Shown here: one piece after another, positions 1 to 7,521 of the stretch | Position numbering within the stretch: position 1 is the first letter of the stretch | Layout of the letters: the number at the start of each line of letters is the position of its first letter | Source: Bacillota bacterium | Lineage (GTDB): Bacteria > Bacillota > Clostridia > Lachnospirales > Cellulosilyticaceae | Length of the DNA: 10,294 nucleotides | Assembly: GCA_023415525.1 (NCBI GenBank) | Contig: JAEZKI010000467.1 | Coordinates: 1 to 10,294 of the forward strand | Direction: 5' to 3' | Made by a program: the position numbers and the translations under genes | The notes under the pieces: generated by a model | What the model was told of the DNA's origin: nothing | The model's input: the letters and a program-made list of their open reading frames with translations, nothing else | Database searches by the model: none

Positions 1-1286
1 GGTGTACCTTTAAAGCCAAAAGCTTCTCGCATTTGATTTTCAATATAACGTTGGTAAGAGAAGTGCATCAATTCTTTATCGTTTACAAAAATTACAAAGG
101 TAGGTGGCTTAACACTTACTTGAGTCATATAGAAGATCTTAAGAGGCTTACCTTTATCTGATGGTGGTTGATTCATAGCCATGGCTTCATAAAGCACATC
201 ATTTAATAAACCTGTACTTATACGCATCGTTTGATTTTGAGCAATGGTGTAAATCGTCTCAAATAATTTGGAAACACGTTGCCCTGTCTTTGCTGAAATA
301 AATTGGCAAGGTGCATATTGCATATAAGCCAGTGTATTGGTAATGTCTTTTAAATAAACATTCATTGTCTTGTCATTTTTTTCAATATCATCCCACTTAT
401 TTACAACAATAACACAGCCCTTACCTGCTTCATGGGCCATTCCTGCAATTTTAGTATCTTGTTCTGTAATTCCCTCTGTGGCATCTATCATAATAAGGAT
501 AATATCTGCACGTTCAATAGCCGATACTGTACGAATAATACTATACTTCTCAATCGATTCTTTAATTTTGCTTTTTCTCCTCAAGCCTGCTGTATCAATT
601 AAAGTGTACTTTTGACCATCTATCTCTACATCCGTATCTACAGAATCTCTCGTTGTACCCGCTATATCACTTACTATGACACGCTCTTCTCCAACAATAC
701 GATTGACTAAAGAAGACTTACCTACATTAGGTTTTCCAATGATGGCTACTTTAATGCGATCATCTTCTTCCGTTTCTTCTTCTTGCGGCTTAAAGTGTGA
801 AACAATTTCATCTAACATATCCCCTAAATTTAGAGGCTGTCCCGCTGAAATAGGTACAGGGTCTCCTAAGCCTAAATTGTAAAACTCATACATACCCATT
901 ACTTGTTTGGTCATATCATCTACCTTATTAACGACAAGTACAACGGGTTTACGGGATTTACGAAGCATATTGGCCACATGCATGTCTGAGTCTGTTAAAC
1001 CTGTTTTTACATCCACCAGAAAAACAATCACATCTGCTGCATCTATGGCTGCTTCTGCTTGCCTGCGCATTTGGCTTAAAATAATATCCGTGCTTTCTGG
1101 CTCAATTCCCCCTGTATCAATAAGTGTAAATTTATGGGTAAGCCATTCGACTTCTCCATAAATACGATCTCTCGTAACACCGGGCGTATCGTCTACAATA
1201 GAGGTTTTCGATTTGGTTAATCGATTAAACAAAGTGGATTTCCCCACATTTGGCCTCCCTATAACAGCTACAATTGGTTTACTCAT
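1..1286 (-). CDS. der: Ribosome-assembly GTPase Der (EngA), 3' end beyond window
   Basis: Der is an essential double-GTPase that acts in late assembly of the 50S ribosomal subunit. Two complete G domains are readable in tandem. The first has GRPNVGKS (residues 10-17), [12 protein letters not shown] (57-60) and NKVD (120-123). After an acidic linker (about 165-177) the second has GKPNVGKS (184-191), [12 protein letters not shown] (231-234), NKWD (296-299) and SAKTG. A KH-like C-terminal domain follows and ends in view at the typical GFKGTP. The 428 complete codons compare with a usual length of about 440, so only roughly ten residues are cut off by the window edge. The ATG at 1286 lies 2 bases after the upstream radical SAM stop, and its Shine-Dalgarno AAAGGAGA is formed by the last codons of that gene, so the two are probably translationally coupled. 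Identification is secure. Confidence 0.98.
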   Translation of the reverse strand, partial: MSKPIVAVIGRPNVGKSTLFNRLTKSKTSIVDDTPGVTRDRIYGEVEWLTHKFTLIDTGGIEPESTDIILSQMRRQAEAAIDAADVIVFLVDVKTGLTDSDMHVANMLRKSRKPVVLVVNKVDDMTKQVMGMYEFYNLGLGDPVPISAGQPLNLGDMLDEIVSHFKPQEEETEEDDRIKVAIIGKPNVGKSSLVNRIVGEERVIVSDIAGTTRDSVDTDVEIDGQKYTLIDTAGLRRKSKIKESIEKYSIIRTVSAIERADIILIMIDATEGITEQDTKIAGMAHEAGKGCVIVVNKWDDIEKNDKTMNVYLKDITNTLAYMQYAPCQFISAKTGQRVSKLFETIYTIAQNQTMRISTGLLNDVLYEAMAMNQPPSDKGKPLKIFYMTQVSVKPPTFVIFVNDKELMHFSYQRYIENQMREAFGFKGT

Positions 1287-1288
1287 CT

Positions 1289-2632
1289 TTATTTCTCCTT
1301 TAATTCTATAATTTTATCTAGCCATAAATCACCCTGATTAGGTAAAATTTCAATTGGCATATGAAGGGCATCCTGTAAGTTACTCACACTATAATCGTCT
1401 AGTAAAATCTCTTCACCACATTTTAGCATATTTTCAGCTAAAAATACGACTTGTCCTCTTTTTTCTTTTCCTTTTAGAGTGGCAATAATATCTTGTCCTG
1501 TTAAAAGGCCTGTTACTGTAATCTCTTCACCAAAAAAAGTATTAACAACAGGATAAACATGAAGGAGAATAGAAGGGTACTTCTCCCTTACTAAATGGGC
1601 ACATTCTCTCATAAATTCATCCGTCAAACACCCTGTTACAATACTTGCCTCAAAGGGTTTATCACTTACTGTATATCTGTCACTCTCACTAAGGGCCTCT
1701 ACCAACTCATGTCTAAACTTAGTAGCCATCCCTACCCCATTATCTAAAACAGGAAAGTCCTCATAGTCATCATAACTAGGCAATGGCACCTCTCCTTTAA
1801 TATAAAATTCATCGGCGGCAAACACAAAGCGGGTGTTCATTTTTTCAAGATAGTACTTTTGCCATCTATGAATAATCTCTATAACGTGACGAGAAGCTTC
1901 CTTATCAAAGCCTTTTAAGTCAGCTAGTCCTTTTCTAAATTTAGATATACCTACTGGTACCACTGTAAGAGATAAAATATGGGGAATAAACTCACTTAAA
2001 TCACGAATTGTTTGGTCTAACACCTCTCCATCATTAATCCCTTTGCAAAGCACAATCTGTCCATTAATTTCAATACCTGCTTCTATTAATCGTCTCAATT
2101 GATTGATGATCTCTCCTGCAAACCGATTGGTAAGCATTTTGGTCCTTACTTCTTTATCCGTTGCATGAATAGAAATATTAAGGGGTGAAAGATGGTACTT
2201 AATAAGTCTTTGTATATCTTCTTCTTTCATATTCGTTAAAGTAATATAATTGCCATTTAAGAAAGACATACGCCAATCATCATCTTTAAAGTAAACCGTC
2301 TCTCGCATATTAGGAGGAAGTTGGTCAATAAAGCAAAAGAGACATTTGTTTCGGCAACTAATCAGTTCATCCATTAAACTATTTTCAAAAATTAAACCTA
2401 GATCCTCTCCATACTCTTTGTCTATTTCAATGGCCCATTCCTCTCCATTTGCCTTTCGAATACATACCACAATTTCTTCATCAGCCATTAAATAACGGTA
2501 ATCAAATACATCTTGTATCTTTTGTTCATCAATCCATAATAAGGTATCACCTGCTTCTATTCCTACTTCTTCAGCAATACTTTCAGGTACAACCTCTATA
2601 ATCTTATGTTCTTTATATTTCAAGCTTACCAT
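1289..2632 (-). CDS. Radical SAM protein with N-terminal PDZ-like domain and C-terminal DUF512
   Basis: This is a conserved protein of unknown substrate (447 aa). In order it shows a PDZ-like segment (about 10-75, with [14 protein letters not shown]), a cysteine cluster C93-x3-C97-x2-C100 in the sequence [18 protein letters not shown] that should bind a 4Fe-4S cluster and SAM, a radical SAM-type barrel, and a C-terminal DUF512 region (about 230-440). Related cyanobacterial proteins are catalogued only as putative Fe-S oxidoreductases. The gene sits between pgeF (4-base gap) and der (2-base gap), and neighbourhood with der is common in Clostridia as far as I recall. The start is uncertain: AAGGAG directly touches the ATG at 2632 with no spacer, whereas a TTG three codons later (2623) lies 9 bases from it. 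Loss of three residues would not affect any domain. Family call is firm; function is not known. Confidence 0.93.
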   Translation of the reverse strand: MVSLKYKEHKIIEVVPESIAEEVGIEAGDTLLWIDEQKIQDVFDYRYLMADEEIVVCIRKANGEEWAIEIDKEYGEDLGLIFENSLMDELISCRNKCLFCFIDQLPPNMRETVYFKDDDWRMSFLNGNYITLTNMKEEDIQRLIKYHLSPLNISIHATDKEVRTKMLTNRFAGEIINQLRRLIEAGIEINGQIVLCKGINDGEVLDQTIRDLSEFIPHILSLTVVPVGISKFRKGLADLKGFDKEASRHVIEIIHRWQKYYLEKMNTRFVFAADEFYIKGEVPLPSYDDYEDFPVLDNGVGMATKFRHELVEALSESDRYTVSDKPFEASIVTGCLTDEFMRECAHLVREKYPSILLHVYPVVNTFFGEEITVTGLLTGQDIIATLKGKEKRGQVVFLAENMLKCGEEILLDDYSVSNLQDALHMPIEILPNQGDLWLDKIIELKEK

Positions 2633-2636
2633 CTCC

Positions 2637-3464
2637 TTACTTCCCTAGGGCCATAAATCCACCTAATGTGCCACGTCTACCTTGTGTCTTACGATGTGAA
2701 AAGAAAAGTTGGTCATGACAGCAGGTGCAAAGCCCGCTTATTTCTATATTATGTTCCAGTATGCCTGAATTCATAAGTATCTGTTTATTACATTCCCATA
2801 AATCAATGATATATTTCTTTGAATCTCCTTTATAACATATAAAAGAAGTCTCACCAAAGGTGTCCTTAAAAATCTTAGCAACTTCCTCATCTACTTCAAA
2901 ACAGCAAGGACCAATAGATGGACCAATAGCTACTTGAATAGCCTCGTAAGGAATATGTTCTTGTTCTACCCAGGACTCTACCATCTTTTTGCCAATTTTT
3001 CCCACCGTTCCTCGCCATCCTGCATGGGCCATTCCTACAATATCATAACCTGGCGCATAAAAAAAGAGGGGAACACAATCTGCAAAATGTGTAACAAGTG
3101 TTAGGCCCTTTTCACGGGTATATAAACCATCCATGCTCTCCCATTTATTTGGCCTACTCCACCCGTTTCCTCTCTCTGATGCCGTCACTTTGGCAATATG
3201 TGTCTCATGAACTTGCTTTGAGAGAACTATGGAAGAAGCCTCTACACCTAATGCCTTACATACTCTTCTATAATTTTCTCGTACCCTTTCTTCCTCATCA
3301 CCCCGATTAAAACCTAGGTTTAATGTACCACAATCACCTTCACTAACCCCTCCATGCCGGGTCGTAAAGCCATGAATAAGCTGATTCTCCTCTTCCCATA
3401 AAGTAAACTTCAAATAAGTTACATCCTCTTGTGTAACAAAATTGTAAGGGGACTTTTTATGCAT
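2637..3464 (-). CDS. pgeF: Laccase-domain protein PgeF/YfiH (peptidoglycan editing factor family)
   Basis: This is a 275-aa member of the YfiH/PgeF (Cu-oxidase_4, DUF152) family. The E. coli member corrects peptidoglycan by removing misincorporated serine-type precursors, and related proteins act on purine nucleosides; which applies here cannot be told. The family metal-site residues are visible as H86 (QVHETH), C130 (FADC) and H147 (MAHAGWRG), together with the N-terminal TTRHGGVS, the IGPSIGPCCFEV block and a C-terminal CTCC/RRGTLGGF segment. I place the start at the ATG at 3464: AAGGAG lies 7 bases upstream, overlapping the yraN stop region. An in-frame TTG at 3494 would add ten residues but overlaps yraN and lacks a ribosome binding site. 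The gene sits between yraN and the radical SAM gene in the same orientation. Confidence 0.95.
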   Translation of the reverse strand: MHKKSPYNFVTQEDVTYLKFTLWEEENQLIHGFTTRHGGVSEGDCGTLNLGFNRGDEEERVRENYRRVCKALGVEASSIVLSKQVHETHIAKVTASERGNGWSRPNKWESMDGLYTREKGLTLVTHFADCVPLFFYAPGYDIVGMAHAGWRGTVGKIGKKMVESWVEQEHIPYEAIQVAIGPSIGPCCFEVDEEVAKIFKDTFGETSFICYKGDSKKYIIDLWECNKQILMNSGILEHNIEISGLCTCCHDQLFFSHRKTQGRRGTLGGFMALGK

Positions 3465-3477
3465 TGTTTTACTCCTT

Positions 3478-3837
3478 CTAGAAAGCTGCCTCAATATGGG
3501 TTATCTTATCTTCTAAAATCTCAATAATGTCAAACCTACAGCTTTTTTCATAACGATAATAATGTCTTAAATAAAATCGAGCTGTTAGCTCAATCCGTTG
3601 TTTCTTTTTATAATTAACTGCTTCTCTAGGATAACCATATAAACTATTTTTTCTATACTTTACTTCTACAAATATAAGGTTGTCTTCTTGCTCTGCAATA
3701 ATATCAATTTCACCATAAGGACAATGAAAATTTTTTCCGAGAATCTTATATCCCTTTTCTTTTAAGTAACTGGCAGCTAATTCTTCGTATTGACTACCTA
3801 TTGCTCTTTTATTGACGTGTTCCTTTTGTCTTTGCAT
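3478..3837 (-). CDS. yraN: YraN family (UPF0102) nuclease-fold protein
   Basis: This is a 119-aa protein, the usual length for the UPF0102/YraN family, which has a predicted Holliday-junction-resolvase-like (PD-(D/E)xK) fold. The signature residues are present: GEIDIIA (D45) followed by FVEVK (E58, K60), plus the N-terminal helix ending YLKEKGYKILGKNF. The cellular role of the family is not established. The ATG at 3837 overlaps the end of the FlhB-like gene by 29 bases. The only GGAG upstream is about 15 bases away, too far to be convincing, so translation probably depends on coupling to the upstream gene. The gene commonly follows rnhB in bacteria, which matches its place here. The family call is secure; the function is inferred from the fold only. 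Confidence 0.94.
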   Translation of the reverse strand: MQRQKEHVNKRAIGSQYEELAASYLKEKGYKILGKNFHCPYGEIDIIAEQEDNLIFVEVKYRKNSLYGYPREAVNYKKKQRIELTARFYLRHYYRYEKSCRFDIIEILEDKITHIEAAF

Positions 3838-4096
3838 AAAGTTTATCCATATCTCCTACAAATACCATGATCTTTGCTACCAACTCATAGAGTTCAGCTG
3901 GAATTTGATCACCTATTTCAATTTCTGTTAAGATTGTAGCCAGTTTGTCATCTTGGTAAACAGGAATAGCATGTTTTTCTGCCTCTTTTAGAATATTTTC
4001 TGCCACTATTCCCTTACCACTTGCTACAACAGTAGGTGCTGTCATTTTGTCAGTATAAGAAAGAGCTGCTGCTTTCTTTTGGTGCTTATATTTCAT
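3809..4096 (-). CDS. Stand-alone FlhB C-terminal-domain protein (YlqH-like)
   Basis: This 95-aa protein matches the cytoplasmic C-terminal domain of the flagellar export switch protein FlhB (FlhB_C/YscU/HrcU family). Typical pieces are APTVVASGKG, IPVYQDDKLA and IEIGDQIPAELYELVAKI. It has no membrane segments. The NPTH autocleavage motif of full FlhB is absent: the protein starts just after where that motif would be (KAAALSY corresponds to the YAVALKY-type segment that follows NPTH). It therefore looks like a naturally free version of the post-cleavage fragment, as in B. subtilis YlqH. The ATG at 4096 has GAGGTGATG upstream, overlapping the stop of the FliK-like gene, so the two are coupled. 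In full systems FlhB-C and FliK interact to switch export specificity; whether this short pair does so is inference. Confidence 0.9.
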   Translation of the reverse strand: MKYKHQKKAAALSYTDKMTAPTVVASGKGIVAENILKEAEKHAIPVYQDDKLATILTEIEIGDQIPAELYELVAKIMVFVGDMDKLYAKTKGTRQ

Positions 4097-4105
4097 TTCA
4101 TCACC

Positions 4106-5614
4106 TCATACTTTATAGTCCATATGATAAAAGTCGTATTCTCTAGGGATCTCCTCTTGTAACTTTTCTTCTTTTAGGTTGCCCCATAGGATACCTTGTA
4201 CTGTAAAGCCTTCTTCCTCTATGATTTTTTGAAGTTGAGGTAAATAGGCTGTAAGATGGTCCTTAACAGCCTTTTCTTCAACTTTTAATTGAAGTAAAAG
4301 AGACTTTTCTTCCTTTTGAATATGTATCTCTATATTATGAAGATGGGGAAAGTCTAGTGCCAGTACAATGTAAAGGGATTGACTCTTTTTACTTTTTCCC
4401 TTTTTAGGCTTGAAGAAATAAACTTCTCCCTGTACTTGCTTTTCAGGTGTCGTAATAGGAAAAAGATAATATTGTCCTTCTACATTGGCTTGCCTAAGGA
4501 CCTCTAAGGGTGGCTTCATACTTTGGAGCAATTCCTTATCCCCCTGGGATAAGGAGGCTTTTTCTAATGTCTTTGCTAATTTCCCTAAAACCTCATAGGT
4601 TTCTGCTAGCTTAGGCGCTTCTTTTTTTATCTCTTCACTTCCCTCCATTTGGAAAGAAATGTTCTTTTCAAAAAGACTTGAGATTGCTTTTTTTAATAAA
4701 GTAGGGTCCTTCTCAACCCATTGGCTGACTTTTGACAAAAACTCTTTATCGCTTAATACTTCCTTACCTTCTTGCCTAGTCTCTGCTAAAAGGCCTTGAG
4801 ATAACGTCCTAGATTCTTCACTACCTTCTAGAGAAACCGTTGCTCTTTCTCCTCCTTTAGCAGAAAGGGCTTGCTCTCCCACTTCAGAAGGTATTGATAA
4901 TCCTTTTGAAGACTGTGTTTGTTTTTGAAAATCTTCTAGAAGTTTACCTAAATTTTCAGGTGATTCAGATGTACCTAATACTTCAAAGATTTCTTTTAAA
5001 ACTAGGGGTTCCTTCACCCCATCTAACAACGTTTTAAAGGTATCCACCATTTCCTTAAGCCCACCTGATTTTAATTGGGCCAAAGCTTCTCCTTTTCCTT
5101 CTACTGGAATCTGCCCAACCTCTGCAAAATTAGCAAGCACCTTGGTAGGTAACTCGAAATGTTTGGCCAAACCATAAGCTTTTAATAAAACTTCTTTAGA
5201 AAGGGGTAATTGTTTTTGCATAAAATCACTAATTAAATCTTGCATTTTTAATTGATTAGGAAGCTTTAATTCCTGAAGGGTTTTTTCTACAACTGGTAGC
5301 TCCGTCTGAGACTGCCCCAAAGGCTTTAAAATACATTTTCCTTGTTCTTTAGCTTGTACACTAAAGGCTAATAACTTACCAAGCTCCACCTGCCCCTCTA
5401 AATCAATAGGCAGACTAAGGCCCATCTTAAGCTGTAGGAGTAACCTTCCCGACTCTTGCTTAGTAACAATACCTTCTAATACATCGCCTGGATTTAGTTG
5501 CGTCAAAAACAACTCTCTTGCTTGTTGAAGCATACGAGAGTTGGGACCTACTGTTGATTGGCCTTTATTCAGTTGACTCATTAGTTCTTGAAATACGGCT
5601 GTTGAACTTATCAA
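4106..5614 (-). CDS. FliK-like hook-length-control domain protein (YlqG-like)
   Basis: This 502-aa protein has three visible parts. The N-terminal region (about 35-110) contains LNPGDVLEGIV and looks like a small beta domain. A long low-complexity middle rich in K, E, L, Q and S (about 115-390) is the kind of extended region seen in FliK. The C-terminal domain (about 396-476) resembles the FliK hook domain, with ALDFPHLHNIEIHIQKEE and LPQLQKIIEEEGF. It matches the position of B. subtilis ylqG, between rnhB and the FlhB-like gene. The start is a TTG at 5614 overlapping the rnhB TGA by three bases; GAGGGG five bases upstream, inside the end of rnhB, supports it. No other flagellar gene is in the window, so a role in flagellar assembly is possible but unproven. 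The domain call is reasonably firm; the function is not. Confidence 0.82.
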   Translation of the reverse strand: MISSTAVFQELMSQLNKGQSTVGPNSRMLQQARELFLTQLNPGDVLEGIVTKQESGRLLLQLKMGLSLPIDLEGQVELGKLLAFSVQAKEQGKCILKPLGQSQTELPVVEKTLQELKLPNQLKMQDLISDFMQKQLPLSKEVLLKAYGLAKHFELPTKVLANFAEVGQIPVEGKGEALAQLKSGGLKEMVDTFKTLLDGVKEPLVLKEIFEVLGTSESPENLGKLLEDFQKQTQSSKGLSIPSEVGEQALSAKGGERATVSLEGSEESRTLSQGLLAETRQEGKEVLSDKEFLSKVSQWVEKDPTLLKKAISSLFEKNISFQMEGSEEIKKEAPKLAETYEVLGKLAKTLEKASLSQGDKELLQSMKPPLEVLRQANVEGQYYLFPITTPEKQVQGEVYFFKPKKGKSKKSQSLYIVLALDFPHLHNIEIHIQKEEKSLLLQLKVEEKAVKDHLTAYLPQLQKIIEEEGFTVQGILWGNLKEEKLQEEIPREYDFYHMDYKV

Positions 5615-6375
5615 ACTATCCCCTCATTTTTTAAAAAAGATCGGCGGTGAAGTGGTGTCATGCCTAATGTATGAATAGCTTCATAATGCTTAGCACTACC
5701 ATACCCTTTGTTGTTTTCCCAGTCATAGCCAGGATACGCTTTGGTATATTCTCGCATCATACGATCACGGGTCACTTTGGCTATAATACTAGCTGCTGCA
5801 ATAGCTGCACTTTTGTCATCCCCTTTTATTAAGGCCTCTTGGGGTACTGATACGTTAGGAATGGTTTTATCACCATCTACTAAAATAAAGTCATAGGGAA
5901 TCTCTAAATAACTTAGGGCCCTACGCATGGCTTCAAAAGTTGCTTGTAAAATATTAATTTCATCAATCACTTGAGCTTCTACGATCCCTATACCTATACC
6001 AAGAGCCTGCTCTTTAATGGCTTCATAAAGTGCCTCTCTTTTCTCTTCGTTTAATTTCTTAGAATCCTTTACACCAATAAGCTTTGCCTCTGGTGGTAAG
6101 ATGACTGCTGCTGCCACAACTGGCCCTGCTAAAGGACCTCGACCTACTTCATCAATTCCTACTAAAGTTAAGGCATTTTGGTGATAAGTGGCATCTTTTG
6201 CACACCTAGCTTCCCATTCTTCTTTTTCCCTTTTTTCCTCAGCAAGCCTCTTTTCATACTTTTGCACTAATTTAAGAACACCTGCTCGTTCATCCTGTCG
6301 ATAGGCTTCTAATGCGGCCAGAAGACTTTCTCCACTTAAAGCTTTTAGCTTATAATCTATTTCTGATATTTTCAT
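5611..6375 (-). CDS. rnhB: Ribonuclease HII
   Basis: RNase HII cuts RNA in RNA/DNA hybrids and removes single ribonucleotides from DNA. The 254-aa length matches the Firmicute form, which carries an N-terminal extension of about 70 residues (coiled and charged here, KYEKRLAEEKREKEEWEARC) before the catalytic core. Active-site carboxylates are D75 and E76 in GIDEVGRGPLAGP, D167 in LVDGD and probably D186 in KGDDKSAAIAAAS; the AKVTRDR block and the C-terminal GYGSAKHYEAIHTLGMTPLHRRSF segment are typical. The ATG at 6375 has AGGAGA upstream, and that Shine-Dalgarno overlaps the TAG of the preceding signal peptidase gene (8-base gap). Its stop overlaps the start of the FliK-like gene. Confidence 0.98.
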   Translation of the reverse strand: MKISEIDYKLKALSGESLLAALEAYRQDERAGVLKLVQKYEKRLAEEKREKEEWEARCAKDATYHQNALTLVGIDEVGRGPLAGPVVAAAVILPPEAKLIGVKDSKKLNEEKREALYEAIKEQALGIGIGIVEAQVIDEINILQATFEAMRRALSYLEIPYDFILVDGDKTIPNVSVPQEALIKGDDKSAAIAAASIIAKVTRDRMMREYTKAYPGYDWENNKGYGSAKHYEAIHTLGMTPLHRRSFLKNEGIV

Positions 6376-6383
6376 TATTTCTC

Positions 6384-6911
6384 CTATCTCAATAGCCCTA
6401 TTTGATTAAAAGGATAAACCTTTATCCAGCCTTTTCCATATATCTTATCTCGACTTATGGCACCTATATAGCGACTATCTAAACTGTGTAAGCGGTTATC
6501 ACCCATTAAAAAATAGTCATTATCTCCTAATTTATAAGGAAAAATCATAGCTGCATTATGGGCTACCTCCGAAATACCTTCACTGGCTAAATAGGCTGTC
6601 TCATCCAATCTTTGATTATTAATATAAACATTTCCTTCTCTAATATCTACAACATCCCCAGGTTCACCTATAACACGTTTGACCCAGTTTTCATCTCCCT
6701 GCCTAAAAACAACAATTTCTCCTCTTATAGGATCACGATAATAATAAGGTAAGAGATTGGTCAAAATATGGTCATGTTCATTGATAGTTGCTATCATGGA
6801 ACCTGTAGGGATTTCATTATGACTTATAATAAAAGTTACCATCAGTAAAGCTAGCAAAACAGCTAGTACTAACTCCTTAATAAATTCTATCCCCTTCTTA
6901 ACTTCATTCAT
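6384..6911 (-). CDS. lepB: Type I signal peptidase, copy 1 of 3 (last in transcription order)
   Basis: This is a 175-aa S26 signal peptidase: a membrane enzyme that cleaves signal peptides from exported proteins on the outer face of the membrane. One N-terminal membrane segment (about 13-29) precedes the catalytic region. The Ser/Lys dyad is present: S38 in IPTGSMIATI and K78 in WVKRVIGEPGDVV. The box E motif MGDNR (136-140) with DSRYIG (145-150) is intact. The conserved proline three residues after the serine is replaced by alanine (SMIAT instead of SMxPT). The protein is about three-quarters identical to copy 3 (132 of 174 aligned residues by eye) but only about half to the copy between them. 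The ATG at 6911 has AAGGGGG about seven bases upstream, and the gene lies 44 bases after copy 2. Activity is likely, but specificity may differ. Confidence 0.95.
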   Translation of the reverse strand: MNEVKKGIEFIKELVLAVLLALLMVTFIISHNEIPTGSMIATINEHDHILTNLLPYYYRDPIRGEIVVFRQGDENWVKRVIGEPGDVVDIREGNVYINNQRLDETAYLASEGISEVAHNAAMIFPYKLGDNDYFLMGDNRLHSLDSRYIGAISRDKIYGKGWIKVYPFNQIGLLR

Positions 6912-6955
6912 TTCTTTACCCCCTTACTCAACCTATCTAAGAGTAAATAGCTTTT

Positions 6956-7504
6956 CTACTTCACTACCCCTATCTTATTAAAAGGATAAATGGATAAACC
7001 TGCTTTTGCAAAAATACTTTCTCTTGGGATAGCTCCAAAGTAACGACTATCTTTACTTTTCTTTCGGTTATCTCCCATCATAAAATAATACCCTTCTGGG
7101 ACTTTATAGGGAAAAGTAAGCTTAGAATCTGAAAAAAGGTAGGTACTCTCTTCGGATTCCACATAATGCGCCTCATCTAATACTTGACCATTAATATAAA
7201 CTTTTCCACCTTGAATCATAATCACATCTCCAGGAACGGCAATAACCCTTTTAATAAGATTCTCTCCTTGCCATTTAAAGACAACAATCTCTCCCTGTTT
7301 AGGATTTCTATAATAATAAGGTATATGATTAACAATCAAATGTGTACCTGGATAAATAGTGGGAATCATTGATCCTGTAGGAACTCTTGTGTGACTGATA
7401 ATAAAGCAAGATAATAGTAGGGCTGCAAATACTGCTAGTAGAGGTTCCTTTACTCCTTCAATTACTTTTTTAACTGTGTACTCTGCATTTCTCAAATCAG
7501 CCAC
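6956..7504 (-). CDS. lepB: Type I signal peptidase, copy 2 of 3 (middle, canonical active site)
   Basis: This is a 182-aa S26 signal peptidase. A membrane segment (about 21-38) is followed by the catalytic S45 in VPTGSMIPTI, the general-base K85 in LIKRVIAVPGDV, and MGDNR (143-147) with DSRYFG. Of the three copies it alone keeps the standard SMxPT sequence, so it looks like the conventional housekeeping enzyme. It is clearly more divergent from copies 1 and 3 than they are from each other. The start is a GTG at 7504, 17 bases after the copy 3 stop, preceded only by purine-rich AAAGAAAAGAAA with no real Shine-Dalgarno. An ATG four bases further upstream (7508) is out of frame and stops after three codons. 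An in-frame TTG three codons in is the only alternative I see. Expression may rely on coupling with copy 3. Confidence 0.95.
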   Translation of the reverse strand: MADLRNAEYTVKKVIEGVKEPLLAVFAALLLSCFIISHTRVPTGSMIPTIYPGTHLIVNHIPYYYRNPKQGEIVVFKWQGENLIKRVIAVPGDVIMIQGGKVYINGQVLDEAHYVESEESTYLFSDSKLTFPYKVPEGYYFMMGDNRKKSKDSRYFGAIPRESIFAKAGLSIYPFNKIGVVK

Positions 7505-7521
7505 TCATTTCTTTTCTTTAT

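Noticed and set aside
370..1161. Three short plus-strand reading frames (370-615, 676-882, 907-1161)
   Set aside because: They lie wholly antisense to the well-supported der gene, show no family features or ribosome binding sites, and are explained by the AT-rich complement of der.
3098..3310. Plus-strand reading frame of 70 codons
   Set aside because: It is antisense to the conserved pgeF gene, across its metal-site region, with no recognisable protein features.
3465..3494. Extended N-terminus for PgeF from a TTG at 3494
   Set aside because: The TTG lacks a Shine-Dalgarno and overlaps yraN, while the ATG at 3464 has AAGGAG at ideal spacing.
4560..5270. Frameshift or degeneration in the lysine/glutamate-rich middle of the FliK-like gene
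   Set aside because: The frame stays open throughout, and a long low-complexity middle is expected in FliK-type proteins.
5611..6375. Fusion or foreign N-terminal domain on RNase HII
   Set aside because: The roughly 70-residue extension before the catalytic core is normal for Firmicute RNase HII of about 255 residues.
6912..6955. Possible terminator or promoter between signal peptidase copies 2 and 1
   Set aside because: Only a weak five-pair stem (CTATT/GATAG) without a T run is present, and no paired -35/-10 boxes are convincing.
7184..7372. Plus-strand reading frame of 62 codons
   Set aside because: It is antisense to the middle signal peptidase and consists of the low-complexity complement of its coding sequence.
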